From: Shewanella halifaxensis HAW-EB4
Lineage (GTDB): Bacteria; Pseudomonadota; Gammaproteobacteria; Enterobacterales; Shewanellaceae
Reading direction: 5' to 3'
Length of the DNA stretch: 64,000 nt
NCBI RefSeq assembly: GCF_000019185.1
Contig: NC_010334.1
Span: 3,658,001 to 3,722,000 of the forward strand
The notes below the pieces were generated by a model that was not told the origin of the DNA, did no database searches, and was given only the letters and a program-made list of their open reading frames with translations. Position 1 is the first letter of the stretch; each line of letters opens with the position of its first letter. The position numbers were made by a program, and so were the translations under genes. Positions 17,319 to 26,039 of this stretch are shown piece after piece.

Positions 17319-17867
17319 ATGAGGCATAGTGCAAAAGGGTTCACATTAATAGAGTTGGTCGTTGTCATCATCATTTTAGGTGTGTTAGCTGTTGTAGCGA
17401 TACCTAAATTTATCAACTTACAAGACGATGCCAGAATGTCTGCAATGGCTGGCCAGTTTTCAGCCTTTAAAAGCGCGGTAACTCTTTACCATAGCGGTTG
17501 GGAAGCAGCAGGAAATACCGGTGCGATTGATAAGCTCGCCAGTTTTGGCGAAGGTAATGTGTCATCGAGCCCAACAGGCTACCCCTACTCAACCTCAGGG
17601 GTCAATACAGAAGTATTTACCGCATGTGAAGAGCTTTGGCATGGTATTACCTCAACAGATTTTACCATCGCGCATGTGACCGATGCAGACCTAATGACTT
17701 CAGATGTCGACATTGCCTATACTTATCGTAGCGATCAGTGTATCTATCGTGATCTTTATTTTATTCAGCGTGGCGAAACGACCAAGGTAATGAACTATGA
17801 CTTCAACACTGGTGAAGTTACCATCAACGACGCTTTCTATAATTCAGATGGTACAATGCAACATTAG
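17319..17867 (+). CDS. MSHA-like type IV prepilin
   Basis: Prepilin of 182 residues with a short basic leader and the cleavage/methylation motif KG^FTLIELVVVIIILGVLA, followed by AIPKFINLQDDAR as in MshA-family pilins. Two cysteines (in FTACEEL and SDQCIYRD) could form the C-terminal disulfide loop. A GTG lies one codon upstream at 17316; I prefer the ATG at 17319. The gene stands alone, without assembly genes nearby, so it is probably an accessory or minor pilin using an assembly system encoded elsewhere. Confidence 0.85.
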   Translation: MRHSAKGFTLIELVVVIIILGVLAVVAIPKFINLQDDARMSAMAGQFSAFKSAVTLYHSGWEAAGNTGAIDKLASFGEGNVSSSPTGYPYSTSGVNTEVFTACEELWHGITSTDFTIAHVTDADLMTSDVDIAYTYRSDQCIYRDLYFIQRGETTKVMNYDFNTGEVTINDAFYNSDGTMQH

Positions 17868-17874
17868 TCACTCT

Positions 17875-17934
17875 CAGTATCCGTTATTGTCAGTATTAGT
17901 AATTGCCAGTATCCGTAATTGTCAGTATTTGTAA
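17875..17934. repeat. 16-bp tandem repeat after the prepilin gene
   Basis: Almost four units begin CAGTAT at 17875, 17891, 17907 and 17923, with consensus CAGTATYNGTWATTGY. It starts seven bases after the stop codon. Confidence 0.85.
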
Positions 17935-17960
17935 AACACGTTCTGTAACAAACTCGCCAT

Positions 17961-17993
17961 AATGCTCTCCTTAAACAAAGGAGAGCATTATCT
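17961..17993. terminator. Hairpin between convergent prepilin and amidase genes
   Basis: A perfect 12-bp stem AATGCTCTCCTT/AAGGAGAGCATT with a 5-base loop lies between two convergent genes. The T-tract is weak on the plus strand (ATCTTTAAT), so termination efficiency is uncertain. Confidence 0.6.
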
Positions 17994-18024
17994 TTAATAA
18001 TACTGTTTACCCTCAAGCAAATAG

Positions 18025-20337
18025 CTACTCATTAACCCGCTTTGCAGAGGGGATAATCTCTAATCGATGAACAATCTCTCCCGGCAGTAGCGGCGTGCTT
18101 TGCTGTGTCACATAGTCATCAAAACCAGAGCGGTAAAAATCAGATAACGGATGCCCTGACTGACCACCAGGAATCGTCATAATCGCATTTTTCTCATCGC
18201 CCGGCTGCACAATAAAACGCTGCGATGCACCAAAAGAAGCCCCTTGCACCGCAGGCATAAAGCTGTCACCAAAGCCTGCAACAACAGGCATATCGAGCAG
18301 CGCACTCAGCGCGGGGATTTGCTTAGAAAATGGATGCTGAATTTTAAGCTGATTCACCTTCCCCCACGCCAGATCGGCCATATCGTTATCCTCACTATAT
18401 TGAGTGAGTAACCTCTCTTTACTCTGCAGGTACATATCCGTTAAATATGAAGACCAATCATGCTGCTCCTGTGGTAACCAATCCTGTGCCTGAGAATTGA
18501 TTAATTGCCACATACCTGGCTCTAAGTAACGCTTAATTGGCGATAAGCTAAGATCATACTGAGCTAGCGCAGTTTCCAGTGGTGCAAAAGTTCTGTCGAT
18601 AACTTGAGTGCGAAAATAACGCACAAGGCTATACCCCACAGAATCGCTACAGGCACAGGCTTGCCATGATTTCAGATACTCAATATCTTCAGCGAAACGC
18701 TCTGGCTGGGTGCTCAATTGCTTGAGTAGCAATTGCTGCCAAGGCACTAAAAATCGCGCCTCATTATCCAGCTGTAGCTTGTAAAAATCCTCCACAGAGA
18801 AACTCTCGGCCTCAAGTAATCGGTCTCTTATTTGCGTACTGCGCGCACCCAGCGCATAGCCACCATCACCTAGCTGCTTATGCGCGTCAACCGACACCAC
18901 ACGTGAATTACCAGTCCATAACCGGTTACTTTTGGGGTCAATAACCTGCGGTAGCGCAGCTTGCTCTTGCAACCAATTAACGCTCTGATAATCCTCAGTC
19001 ACCATCGCAACATCACTTGGGTTGGTTCTCGCTGGATAGGCGCCGGCGGGTTTCCAAGCCGCACTGCCTGAACTGTCTACCAGAAGCATATTCTGCACCG
19101 GGATCCCCATGGTTTCAGCAATCTCAATACCTTGCTCAACACTGGCGACGCTATCGAGATCAATCAGCTGCATATCCACCGCATAGTCGGTGTGAGCAAC
19201 CCAGGACAGGGCGTACCTTTGCCCGCCAACCTCTCTTACTGGGCCATAGGGCGACATCTCTATTGCATAAACGACCTCGGAGTCAGGCAGCGTGATGGTT
19301 TCATTTTCAAAATAGATTGGAGTTTTCTCGTCGATTGCCACCCAATCGGCAGTGTCAATATAAGCGTTAGTAAAGCCCCATGCCACCTTGCCATTACTGC
19401 CCACGACAATCGCTGGCGTGCCGGGCAGCGACACACCGGTAACTTGACGCTCTGCCCCGCCTTTTTGATAGTTAAGCTGGGCCCGATACCAGATAATTGG
19501 CACGGCAAAAGAGAGATGCATATCATCGGATAACATGGCATTACCGTTCTCGGTCAACTCACCCGTCACCGCCCAGTTATTACTGCCAATATCCAGTGGC
19601 TCGGCAATATCACGAGTCTTGGCGTGAGCGAGTAAGTCTTTGGCTAATGTAGGAACAGGTAAGGCTTCTAATGCAAACCGACTGCCATCGAGGGGCGCCT
19701 GATATTGGCTTGGTTGAATGAGAAAATCGAGCATCGCCTCGCCAAACAAGACTTGAATTTGAGTTAGCGCTAAGTCGCGCTTAATGGTGTTGCCCTGCAG
19801 GTCGAGGTACATGCTGTAGATCACCAGCAAACTATCGGCCGGCTGCCAAGGCTTAGGCTTGGCGCCAGTCACTATATACTCGAACGAAGAGAATGTTTGG
19901 GCAGCAAGTGCATCATTCACCCCTTGAGCATAAGTGGTTAGCACCGCTAAATGATCAGCATCCAGCTTTGCAACAATCAGCTCTGCACGTTTACGTAGTT
20001 GATGAAAACGGCGACGTTTATCTAAATTAACGGCTTTCTCACCGAAGATCTCAGCCAGCTCTCCGGCGGAGTTTCTACGCAACAGATCCATCTGAAAGAA
20101 TCTGTCCTGCCCATGAGCATAACCTAAGCCATAGGCGGCATCTTGTCGGTCACTGGCGTGAACAATGGCAGTGCCTAAGCTATCTCGCTCAAGAGTCACT
20201 TTGTGCTTAACCCTGTCACTTGCCACGCTTTGATCCAGTGCAGGCAAGCTCAAAGATAACGCTAGGTACAAGCCACCAACAGTAGCGACGACAATTGATG
20301 ATGTTCCAATGAGTGCTATTTTTATTATTTTATGCAT
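18025..20337 (-). CDS. Penicillin amidase family Ntn-hydrolase
   Basis: A 770-residue precursor of the penicillin acylase/AHL acylase family, which self-cleaves into alpha and beta chains. An N-terminal hydrophobic segment (about residues 5-30) would target it to the periplasm. The predicted nucleophile is Ser252 in GSNNWAV, preceded by a spacer peptide. Family features include the N-terminal HASDRQDAAYGLGYAHGQDRF region and GQSGHPLSDFY near the C terminus. Substrates could be beta-lactams, N-acyl homoserine lactones or other amides; the sequence does not discriminate. It is monocistronic, convergent with the prepilin gene. Confidence 0.88.
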   Translation of the reverse strand: MHKIIKIALIGTSSIVVATVGGLYLALSLSLPALDQSVASDRVKHKVTLERDSLGTAIVHASDRQDAAYGLGYAHGQDRFFQMDLLRRNSAGELAEIFGEKAVNLDKRRRFHQLRKRAELIVAKLDADHLAVLTTYAQGVNDALAAQTFSSFEYIVTGAKPKPWQPADSLLVIYSMYLDLQGNTIKRDLALTQIQVLFGEAMLDFLIQPSQYQAPLDGSRFALEALPVPTLAKDLLAHAKTRDIAEPLDIGSNNWAVTGELTENGNAMLSDDMHLSFAVPIIWYRAQLNYQKGGAERQVTGVSLPGTPAIVVGSNGKVAWGFTNAYIDTADWVAIDEKTPIYFENETITLPDSEVVYAIEMSPYGPVREVGGQRYALSWVAHTDYAVDMQLIDLDSVASVEQGIEIAETMGIPVQNMLLVDSSGSAAWKPAGAYPARTNPSDVAMVTEDYQSVNWLQEQAALPQVIDPKSNRLWTGNSRVVSVDAHKQLGDGGYALGARSTQIRDRLLEAESFSVEDFYKLQLDNEARFLVPWQQLLLKQLSTQPERFAEDIEYLKSWQACACSDSVGYSLVRYFRTQVIDRTFAPLETALAQYDLSLSPIKRYLEPGMWQLINSQAQDWLPQEQHDWSSYLTDMYLQSKERLLTQYSEDNDMADLAWGKVNQLKIQHPFSKQIPALSALLDMPVVAGFGDSFMPAVQGASFGASQRFIVQPGDEKNAIMTIPGGQSGHPLSDFYRSGFDDYVTQQSTPLLPGEIVHRLEIIPSAKRVNE

Positions 20338-20574
20338 TGAGTTAGCTATCCCTGCGCTAAAAAATTAACCTAATGCATCATAAACCCGGTTACATAAATG
20401 TTAAATAGCCATTTGAGTTTTATCCTCATCTCGATCAAATACAGCGCATCATGCTAGCGATTTTCGCAATGACAGCGAACTGAACTTTTCGGGTGACCAG
20501 AAAAATAGCAGGCTATAGGTGCACCAGCTGTGGCAGGTTTATGGCAAAATAGCCCAATCAAGTTAGGGAGTAAT

Positions 20575-20826
20575 ATGGCTAAACCCAATAAGAAAGGGCC
20601 GACACAAACGGTCGAGATCTTCTGCGCTAAATGTAAAACCCAGCTATTTAAGTACCGAAAAGGTGGCAAAGGTGCACTGGTTAAGTGTTTTAAGGAGCGC
20701 ATTGTCGATGACTACACTCAAACGCCCTGCCAGTGCCCAAGCTGTGAGCAAGTATTCGCGCGCGATACGCTTATTCGCGGTGCTCCGGCGTTTAAGATGA
20801 TTGGCGGTAAGGTCACAATGAAGTAG
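20575..20826 (+). CDS. Small zinc-ribbon protein, conserved hypothetical
   Basis: An 83-residue basic protein with a likely zinc ribbon: CAKC (about residues 15-18) and CQCPSC (about 45-50) provide four or five cysteines. The ATG at 20575 is preceded by TTAGGGAG at good spacing, so I prefer it to a GTG 45 bases upstream. I do not recognise a specific function; nucleic-acid binding is possible. The next feature downstream is a dispersed repeat. Confidence 0.75.
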   Translation: MAKPNKKGPTQTVEIFCAKCKTQLFKYRKGGKGALVKCFKERIVDDYTQTPCQCPSCEQVFARDTLIRGAPAFKMIGGKVTMK

Positions 20827-20828
20827 GT

Positions 20829-21126
20829 AGTCTTCGAATGAAGGCTGGTTACATTTATTGTTTGGTGTTACCAAGTGGCGTTTTTGAACTGGTAGCTTCA
20901 TGGTTGCTAATCGCCTCCAGCGGGGTATGTGCAGATACTGCTGAGGCACGCGACAAGCACATCCTTGTGAGCTCAACGAAAACAAATAACATCCTTGTTA
21001 AAAGGCCAGTTCGGTATCCATACCTCTCGTTCAAGAGCGTGATAACTTGGTTATCTTTCACCCTGTTTTCGACGGCCTCAGCCGCATCTACACTGGGTAA
21101 TTTTCTTCTTAGATTTAGGCTGAAGA
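20829..21126 (+). repeat. Diverged copy of the ~250-bp structured repeat (copy D)
   Basis: Starts with AGTCTTCGAATGAAGGCTGGTTACA and contains AATCGCCTCCAGCGGGGTAT, GCAGATACTGCTG and CCGCATCTACACTGGGTAAT in the same order as the three copies at 32786-33499. The central hairpin region is replaced by unrelated sequence. An open frame across it is therefore not called as a gene. Confidence 0.75.
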
Positions 21127-21422
21127 GCTAGGGGAGAGCCAAGAGGGGGTTGCTGTTGACCCCTTCTTAGCCGAGTGTGAGCTGGAGGCTCACGATCTTT
21201 ATCAAACGAAGTTTGATTTCGCTTTTAGAGTCAACCGAGTTAAAAGTTCTAAGTAACTACTTTCCCTATGTCAGGTTATGTTTGCTGCAACAACCGATAA
21301 CATCGATAAAGCTTACTGGGCGACAAGCTGTTATAATGGCAACAGCAACACAGTTATCAGCGCCTATCTGCGTAAAGTCGATAACTGCAATAGATAAATC
21401 AGACACCTAATTGAGACTCGTC
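21127..21422. other. Leader region of the helicase gene
   Basis: About 300 bp with no convincing gene; a 77-codon frame here has no homology I recognise. A long 5' untranslated leader for the helicase would be typical of cold-inducible DEAD-box genes, but no specific element is identified. Confidence 0.35.
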
Positions 21423-22733
21423 ATGCCGTTTTCCAAGCTTGGATTAAGCACACCTATCGTTAAAGCCGTTACCGAACAAGGCTACACTAGCCCGACTCCG
21501 ATTCAAGCTAAGACCATTCCCGTTATTTTAAGTCAGCGTAACCTCATTGCCGCTGCGCAAACTGGTACGGGTAAAACCGCCAGCTTTGTTCTGCCTATTT
21601 TAGAGATGCTCAGCCGCAGCGAAACCCAGCGTAAGAAGCGTATTCGCGCCCTGATCCTAACGCCGACACGTGAGCTAGCGGTGCAGGTTGAAGATAACAT
21701 CAGCCAATACGGTAAGCATTTAGCGCTGACCTCTATGGCCATGTATGGTGGCGTCGACTCAAAGCCTCAGCGTGAACGCTTAATCGAAGGCGTCGACATT
21801 CTCGTGGCGACACCGGGTCGATTACTCGATATGTATACTCAGCGCGCTATTCATTTCGATGAGCTAGAAATTCTGGTGCTCGATGAAGCCGACAGAATGC
21901 TGGATATGGGCTTTATCGAAGATATCAACAAGATTATGGAAAAGCTGCCTGTAGACAGACAAACTTTACTGTTTTCAGCAACTCTGTCTAGACAAGTCAA
22001 AGAGCTAGCAAGAGCCACGATTGTTAGACCAATCGAAATTTCTGTCACTCACAATACTGATAATAAGCCTAAAATTGAGCAATGGTTAGTTACGGTTGAT
22101 AAAGACAAGAAGTCGGCATTATTAAGTCATTTAATTCAAGAAAATAACTGGCAACAAGCGCTTATTTTTATTGAAACTAAGCAAGGCGCAGCCAAACTCG
22201 TTAGCCAACTTGAGAAGCGCGGTATCACCGCAGAATGCATTCACGGTGGTCGTAGCCAAGAGATACGTGAGCAAATACTCGCTGACTTTAAAGCGGGCAA
22301 GATAGGCTTATTAATCGCCACAGGTATCGCCGCCCGCGGTTTGGATATCGACGAGTTGCCGTTAGTGATCAACTATGACCTGCCTTACCCTGCTGATGAC
22401 TATATTCATCGAATCGGCCGTACCGGCCGTGCTGGTGCCAGCGGTGAAGCAGTTGCTTTGGTATCGAAAGATGACTTTAAAAATCTGTGTATGATTGAAA
22501 GCCGATTAGGTCATCTGATTGAACGTAGAGAAATTGAAGGCTTTGCACCGCGTAAAGAGGTGCCAGTCTCAATTTTGAACTATAAGCCTAAGAGCAAACA
22601 AATTGCGGGCGGTGATAAAAAGCCCCATCGCGACGCTAAAGAGCCGATAAGCCATAAAGCGAATAATAAAAGTGAGAGCAAAGAAAGCGGTAAAAGTCCT
22701 AATAAGCTGCCACCAAATCCGTGGAACTTATAA
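21423..22733 (+). CDS. rhlE: DEAD-box RNA helicase, RhlE type
   Basis: ATP-dependent RNA helicase of 436 residues. Motifs appear in order: the Q motif (SPTPIQAKTIP), AQTGTGKT, PTRELA, TPGRLLD, DEAD, SAT, then the C-terminal domain with RGLDID and HRIGRTGRAG. A basic, low-complexity C-terminal tail follows, as in RhlE proteins. I chose the ATG at 21423 over the TTG four codons earlier. Role: RNA unwinding in ribosome assembly or RNA turnover, often cold-induced. Paralogues are common in this group, so the symbol marks the subfamily rather than a proven orthologue. Confidence 0.9.
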   Translation: MPFSKLGLSTPIVKAVTEQGYTSPTPIQAKTIPVILSQRNLIAAAQTGTGKTASFVLPILEMLSRSETQRKKRIRALILTPTRELAVQVEDNISQYGKHLALTSMAMYGGVDSKPQRERLIEGVDILVATPGRLLDMYTQRAIHFDELEILVLDEADRMLDMGFIEDINKIMEKLPVDRQTLLFSATLSRQVKELARATIVRPIEISVTHNTDNKPKIEQWLVTVDKDKKSALLSHLIQENNWQQALIFIETKQGAAKLVSQLEKRGITAECIHGGRSQEIREQILADFKAGKIGLLIATGIAARGLDIDELPLVINYDLPYPADDYIHRIGRTGRAGASGEAVALVSKDDFKNLCMIESRLGHLIERREIEGFAPRKEVPVSILNYKPKSKQIAGGDKKPHRDAKEPISHKANNKSESKESGKSPNKLPPNPWNL

Positions 22734-23056
22734 AGTTTACCCACTAGTGACTCTCCAGAGATTGTAACTAACTTTCTGCTAGCGGCTTGTTAAAGCCGCT
22801 TATTCTACAGCCTGCAGCAAACTCGTTTATCAAAACTTACTGCCATACAAAGCGGCTTAACGCTAAGCTGCTTTCCCACTCCGCAAAAATAACACTTTCT
22901 TTACAATACGTTTCGCATACGTTAGCTTAAGTTATTAAGTTTATTCAGCTTCGGCTAATCTATACTCAGCTTATTGCCTGTATTTAATCTATCTCTATTT
23001 ATTTTACTCTATGTCGCGAACCACTTTAGTTAGACTAGACTCAGCCTAGGAGCGCC
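22734..23056. other. Intergenic region with an inverted repeat
   Basis: Contains AGCGGCTT/AAGCCGCT (22781-22788 and 22793-22800) with a short loop just after the helicase stop, a possible weak terminator because its T-tract is poor. A related AAGCGGCTTAACGC occurs near 22850. The rest is AT-rich upstream sequence of the TPR gene; no gene is seen. Confidence 0.45.
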
Positions 23057-24247
23057 ATGCTTGCTTTTATGCAAAAAATCAATTCAAAACAACGGCTTTT
23101 ACTCATACTTGTCACCTTAACTTGTGCCATTCTGGTTGTTGCACTTCTAGTCTTCAATAAATTTCAAGCTCAGCCAGTGCCTACAGGCTCAATTATCGTC
23201 TTACCCATCAAAGCTCCGCCTGTAGTAGGCGCGAACGACTGGCAAGAGTACGCTCAGATGGAGCAAGTGATCGCAAACCTAGGCACATCGGCCCAATATC
23301 CGGTACTACAAACTGAAGATGTGATTGCCATGCTGTCTCAGGCCTCTAGCTTTATCCAAGATCAGCAAGCTATAGACCTTGAGCGACTCTTTATCGTTTC
23401 AGGGGCATCATTAATTGTAGAAACGACGGTCTCAGTTAATGAAAACAGTTACCAGCTCGACTACCGCTTATTAAGCACACAACAGATAAAGAGTGGAACA
23501 ATTGTAGATAGATCTTTATCAGAGGCGAATACAAGGCTGGCTATGCGGATTCAAAACTTCGTCGACTTCACCCCTTCCCCAATCAAGGGGGGCGCCGATG
23601 CTTGGTTTACTCAGCCACTGCTCCTTGAAGCGCTTAAACAGATCCAATACAGCCAACTCGCAGATGCGAAAATCAGCCTAAACGAACTTCTTTCCCAAAC
23701 ACCAAATAACCTTGTAGCAATAAGATTACTAGCCGAGCTATACAGTGCCGATGAAGAGCTTTTAGCAGCCGAGGAGTGGCTAAATGTAGGGATAGAATTA
23801 GGGCTAGAGAGTGAAAACCAACGTCAGTTAGCAAGACTAAGGCTCGCATTAGCCCAACTTCTGCTGAAAAAAGGGCTGCCGGAGTTAGCGATTACTCAGT
23901 TATCTCAAGCAAGAACATTAGCCGCCAATAGCCAGGACTGGCTGTATCTGGGCTATATCTCCAACTGGTCAGGGCACATCTACCAGCAGCTCAATCGCTA
24001 TCAAAACGCCAACGCACAATACCAATACTCTCTAGACTATCATCAAAAAGCGGGCTACCCCGCGGGTCAAGTCATTGCACTAAACAACCTCGCGGAGCTT
24101 GAAGTAGTGCAACATAACTATTCGCTCGCATACAAAGCGATTAATCAATCAGTAGCAATAGTGACTCAAAGAGACTTGACTCAACTTCGTGAGCCTACGT
24201 TTAAACTGTTAGCCAAAATAGAAAATAAGCTACAGCGCATACGCTAG
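23057..24247 (+). CDS. Membrane-anchored periplasmic TPR protein
   Basis: A 396-residue protein with one TM helix (about 13-33), a domain beginning GSIIVLPIKAPP (about 45-170), and TPR-like helices to the C terminus (for example AEEWLNVGIELGLESE and YQNANAQYQYSLDYHQKAG). This periplasmic architecture resembles the sensor half of CadC-type one-component regulators, but the N-terminal winged-helix DNA-binding domain is absent. The ATG follows TAGGAG. A scaffold or sensor role is inferred only from the architecture. Confidence 0.7.
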   Translation: MLAFMQKINSKQRLLLILVTLTCAILVVALLVFNKFQAQPVPTGSIIVLPIKAPPVVGANDWQEYAQMEQVIANLGTSAQYPVLQTEDVIAMLSQASSFIQDQQAIDLERLFIVSGASLIVETTVSVNENSYQLDYRLLSTQQIKSGTIVDRSLSEANTRLAMRIQNFVDFTPSPIKGGADAWFTQPLLLEALKQIQYSQLADAKISLNELLSQTPNNLVAIRLLAELYSADEELLAAEEWLNVGIELGLESENQRQLARLRLALAQLLLKKGLPELAITQLSQARTLAANSQDWLYLGYISNWSGHIYQQLNRYQNANAQYQYSLDYHQKAGYPAGQVIALNNLAELEVVQHNYSLAYKAINQSVAIVTQRDLTQLREPTFKLLAKIENKLQRIR

Positions 24248-24321
24248 CTTTTAGCTTGCAAGCTAACCTTTGATGCGACACCTAGGTCCAAATGATGCAA
24301 TATCTAGCTCCAAAGCATGAC

Positions 24322-25653
24322 TCAGTCGTCATGTTTGTGAACAAACAAGTCCATGGCACTCTTGGTCATCGCCCTCACACCGGTGTTAATGGTAGGTGCG
24401 TAATCGGGAGCAAATTTACTGGAGTGCAATGACGGTAGTGTCTTACTGGAAGAGAGGCTCGTTTGATAGAGACTCGGCTCTACCGCCCCTAACCAAAACA
24501 TCATGATAGGGCGTTTGTCATCTGTTAAACCATATAAACCAAAGTCTTCTCCCGCCATCACAGGCGAGGCAGCGATGACGTTTTCTGCGCCGATTTCAGA
24601 CTCGATACTTGCCTGCACTCGCGCTGCTAATTCAGGATCATTATAAGTCGATGGAATACTCTCGCCTTGATGCACATACACCTCAGGATACAAGGCTTCA
24701 TCTAGCCCAGCACTCATCGCAATCCCTTTTGTTAAACGCTTAAGGGCGGCAATTTGTTGCAGGCGAACATCGGGATTATAGGAGCGCAGGGTAAGCTGTA
24801 ACTTCACTTCATTAGAGATAATATTGTGCTTTGAACCACCATGAATCGAACCGACTGTGATGACATTAGGTTCTAGCGGCGACACCTCTCGACTCGCTAT
24901 CGTCTGCAACGCTACAACGATTCTCGCGGCTAACACCACAGGATCTTTAGTTTGGTGCGGATAGGCGCCATGACCGCCCTCGCCTTTAACTGTGATATCG
25001 ACAGAGTCGACGTTCGCCAATGCGTAGCCTGAAACGATCCCCACCTTACCAGCTGGTATCGATGCACTAACATGCAACCCAAGCACATAATCTGGTGTGG
25101 GAAATTGCTCAAACAATCCCTGCTTTAACATGGCTTTTGCGCCGCCGCCCACCTCCTCGGCAGGCTGTGCCACCATCATCAAGGTGCCTTGCCAATGCGC
25201 TTTATTGGCCACAAGTTGCTGAGCGGTGCCCACAAGACTGGTCATATGTATGTCATGACCACAACCATGCATCACCCCGACCTCATTGTTATTGGCATCC
25301 AAAGTAGTGACTTTAGAGGCATAGGTTTTACCCGTTTCCTCGGTAATCGGCAGGCCGTCGGTGTCAGCCCTTATCATCACTGTTGGCCCCTCACCATTTC
25401 TTAATATGGCCACGACGCCATAACCACCAAAATTTTCAGTAACTTGGAAACCCAAACTTGCTAACTCTATCGCTATACGAGCGCTACTGTCTTTTTCTTG
25501 GTAAGAGAGTTCGGGGTTTTGATGCAGGTACAAATATAAGGCTTCAAGGTTAGGCATCGCCTTAGCCGTAGAGTCGGCTAAACCTGTGGCATAACAAGTG
25601 GTCCAGCTACAACTAATAAGTAGTGTAAGCAAAGAGGCTGTTAGTAATCTCAT
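24322..25653 (-). CDS. M20-family metal-dependent amidohydrolase, exported
   Basis: A 443-residue peptidase M20/amidohydrolase (hippurate hydrolase/aminoacylase-like) with a signal peptide (about 22 residues). Metal-ligand motifs are MHGCGHDIHMTSL, QPAEEVGGGA and, near the C terminus, GEDFGLYG. A dimerisation domain lies between them (VKGEGGHGAYPHQTKDPV). It likely hydrolyses N-acyl amino acids or related amides in the periplasm. Substrate is unknown. It is convergent with the TPR gene. Confidence 0.88.
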   Translation of the reverse strand: MRLLTASLLTLLISCSWTTCYATGLADSTAKAMPNLEALYLYLHQNPELSYQEKDSSARIAIELASLGFQVTENFGGYGVVAILRNGEGPTVMIRADTDGLPITEETGKTYASKVTTLDANNNEVGVMHGCGHDIHMTSLVGTAQQLVANKAHWQGTLMMVAQPAEEVGGGAKAMLKQGLFEQFPTPDYVLGLHVSASIPAGKVGIVSGYALANVDSVDITVKGEGGHGAYPHQTKDPVVLAARIVVALQTIASREVSPLEPNVITVGSIHGGSKHNIISNEVKLQLTLRSYNPDVRLQQIAALKRLTKGIAMSAGLDEALYPEVYVHQGESIPSTYNDPELAARVQASIESEIGAENVIAASPVMAGEDFGLYGLTDDKRPIMMFWLGAVEPSLYQTSLSSSKTLPSLHSSKFAPDYAPTINTGVRAMTKSAMDLFVHKHDD

Positions 25654-25765
25654 GATTTATCTCTCTTATTTTTCGGCTACGCCATTGTGTACGCATTTAC
25701 CATCCCTTAGTAGACCAAGTTAACACAGTGTCAACATATATAAACCAGTGAACGCTAAATTACCC

Positions 25766-25826
25766 TGTATTGAGTTAATCATGCCAAGAGGAGACTCTTG
25801 GCAGCAAAGGGTAACAACTCAATACA
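25766..25826. promoter_or_regulatory. Two-tier hairpin between M20 and TonB receptor genes
   Basis: A perfect 11-bp outer stem TGTATTGAGTT/AACTCAATACA (25766-25776 and 25816-25826) encloses a perfect 9-bp inner stem TGCCAAGAG/CTCTTGGCA (25782-25790 and 25795-25803). No T-tract follows, so it is not an ordinary terminator. It sits between two divergent promoters. Confidence 0.5.
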
Positions 25827-26000
25827 ATTGTTAAGAACAATGAGCTGCCAGACTAATTAATAACCGCCTGTTTTTGTGAAGAAAAAGATAAATGTGATCC
25901 ACTTTCAAGATTTGTTTTTTTGTCCGTTAAAGCTTGTTAATTCCCTCAATAGAAACGAGACCCTACCTAAATTAGAGTATAAGATAACGCGCGTTCAAAA

Positions 26001-26019
26001 GGAGAATAATTCTCATTTG
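26001..26019. promoter_or_regulatory. Putative Fur box upstream of the heme-type TonB receptor
   Basis: GGAGAATAATTCTCATT fits the 7-1-7 inverted-repeat form of Fur sites (GAGAAT-A-ATTCTC core). It lies about 20-40 bp before the start of the receptor gene, where binding would block the promoter under iron-replete conditions. Confidence 0.75.
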
Positions 26020-26039
26020 GTGAAAAGTTAAGGTGCGTC

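Noticed and set aside
19132..19533. 133-codon plus-strand frame inside the penicillin amidase gene
   Set aside because: It is antisense to a clear amidase coding region; the length reflects codon bias of the sense strand.
20838..21131. Open frame of about 97 codons after the zinc-ribbon gene
   Set aside because: It coincides with diverged copy D of the intergenic repeat and has no protein-like features of its own.
21177..21410. 77-codon frame upstream of the helicase gene
   Set aside because: No ribosome-binding site, no recognisable domain, and it ends where the helicase leader begins.
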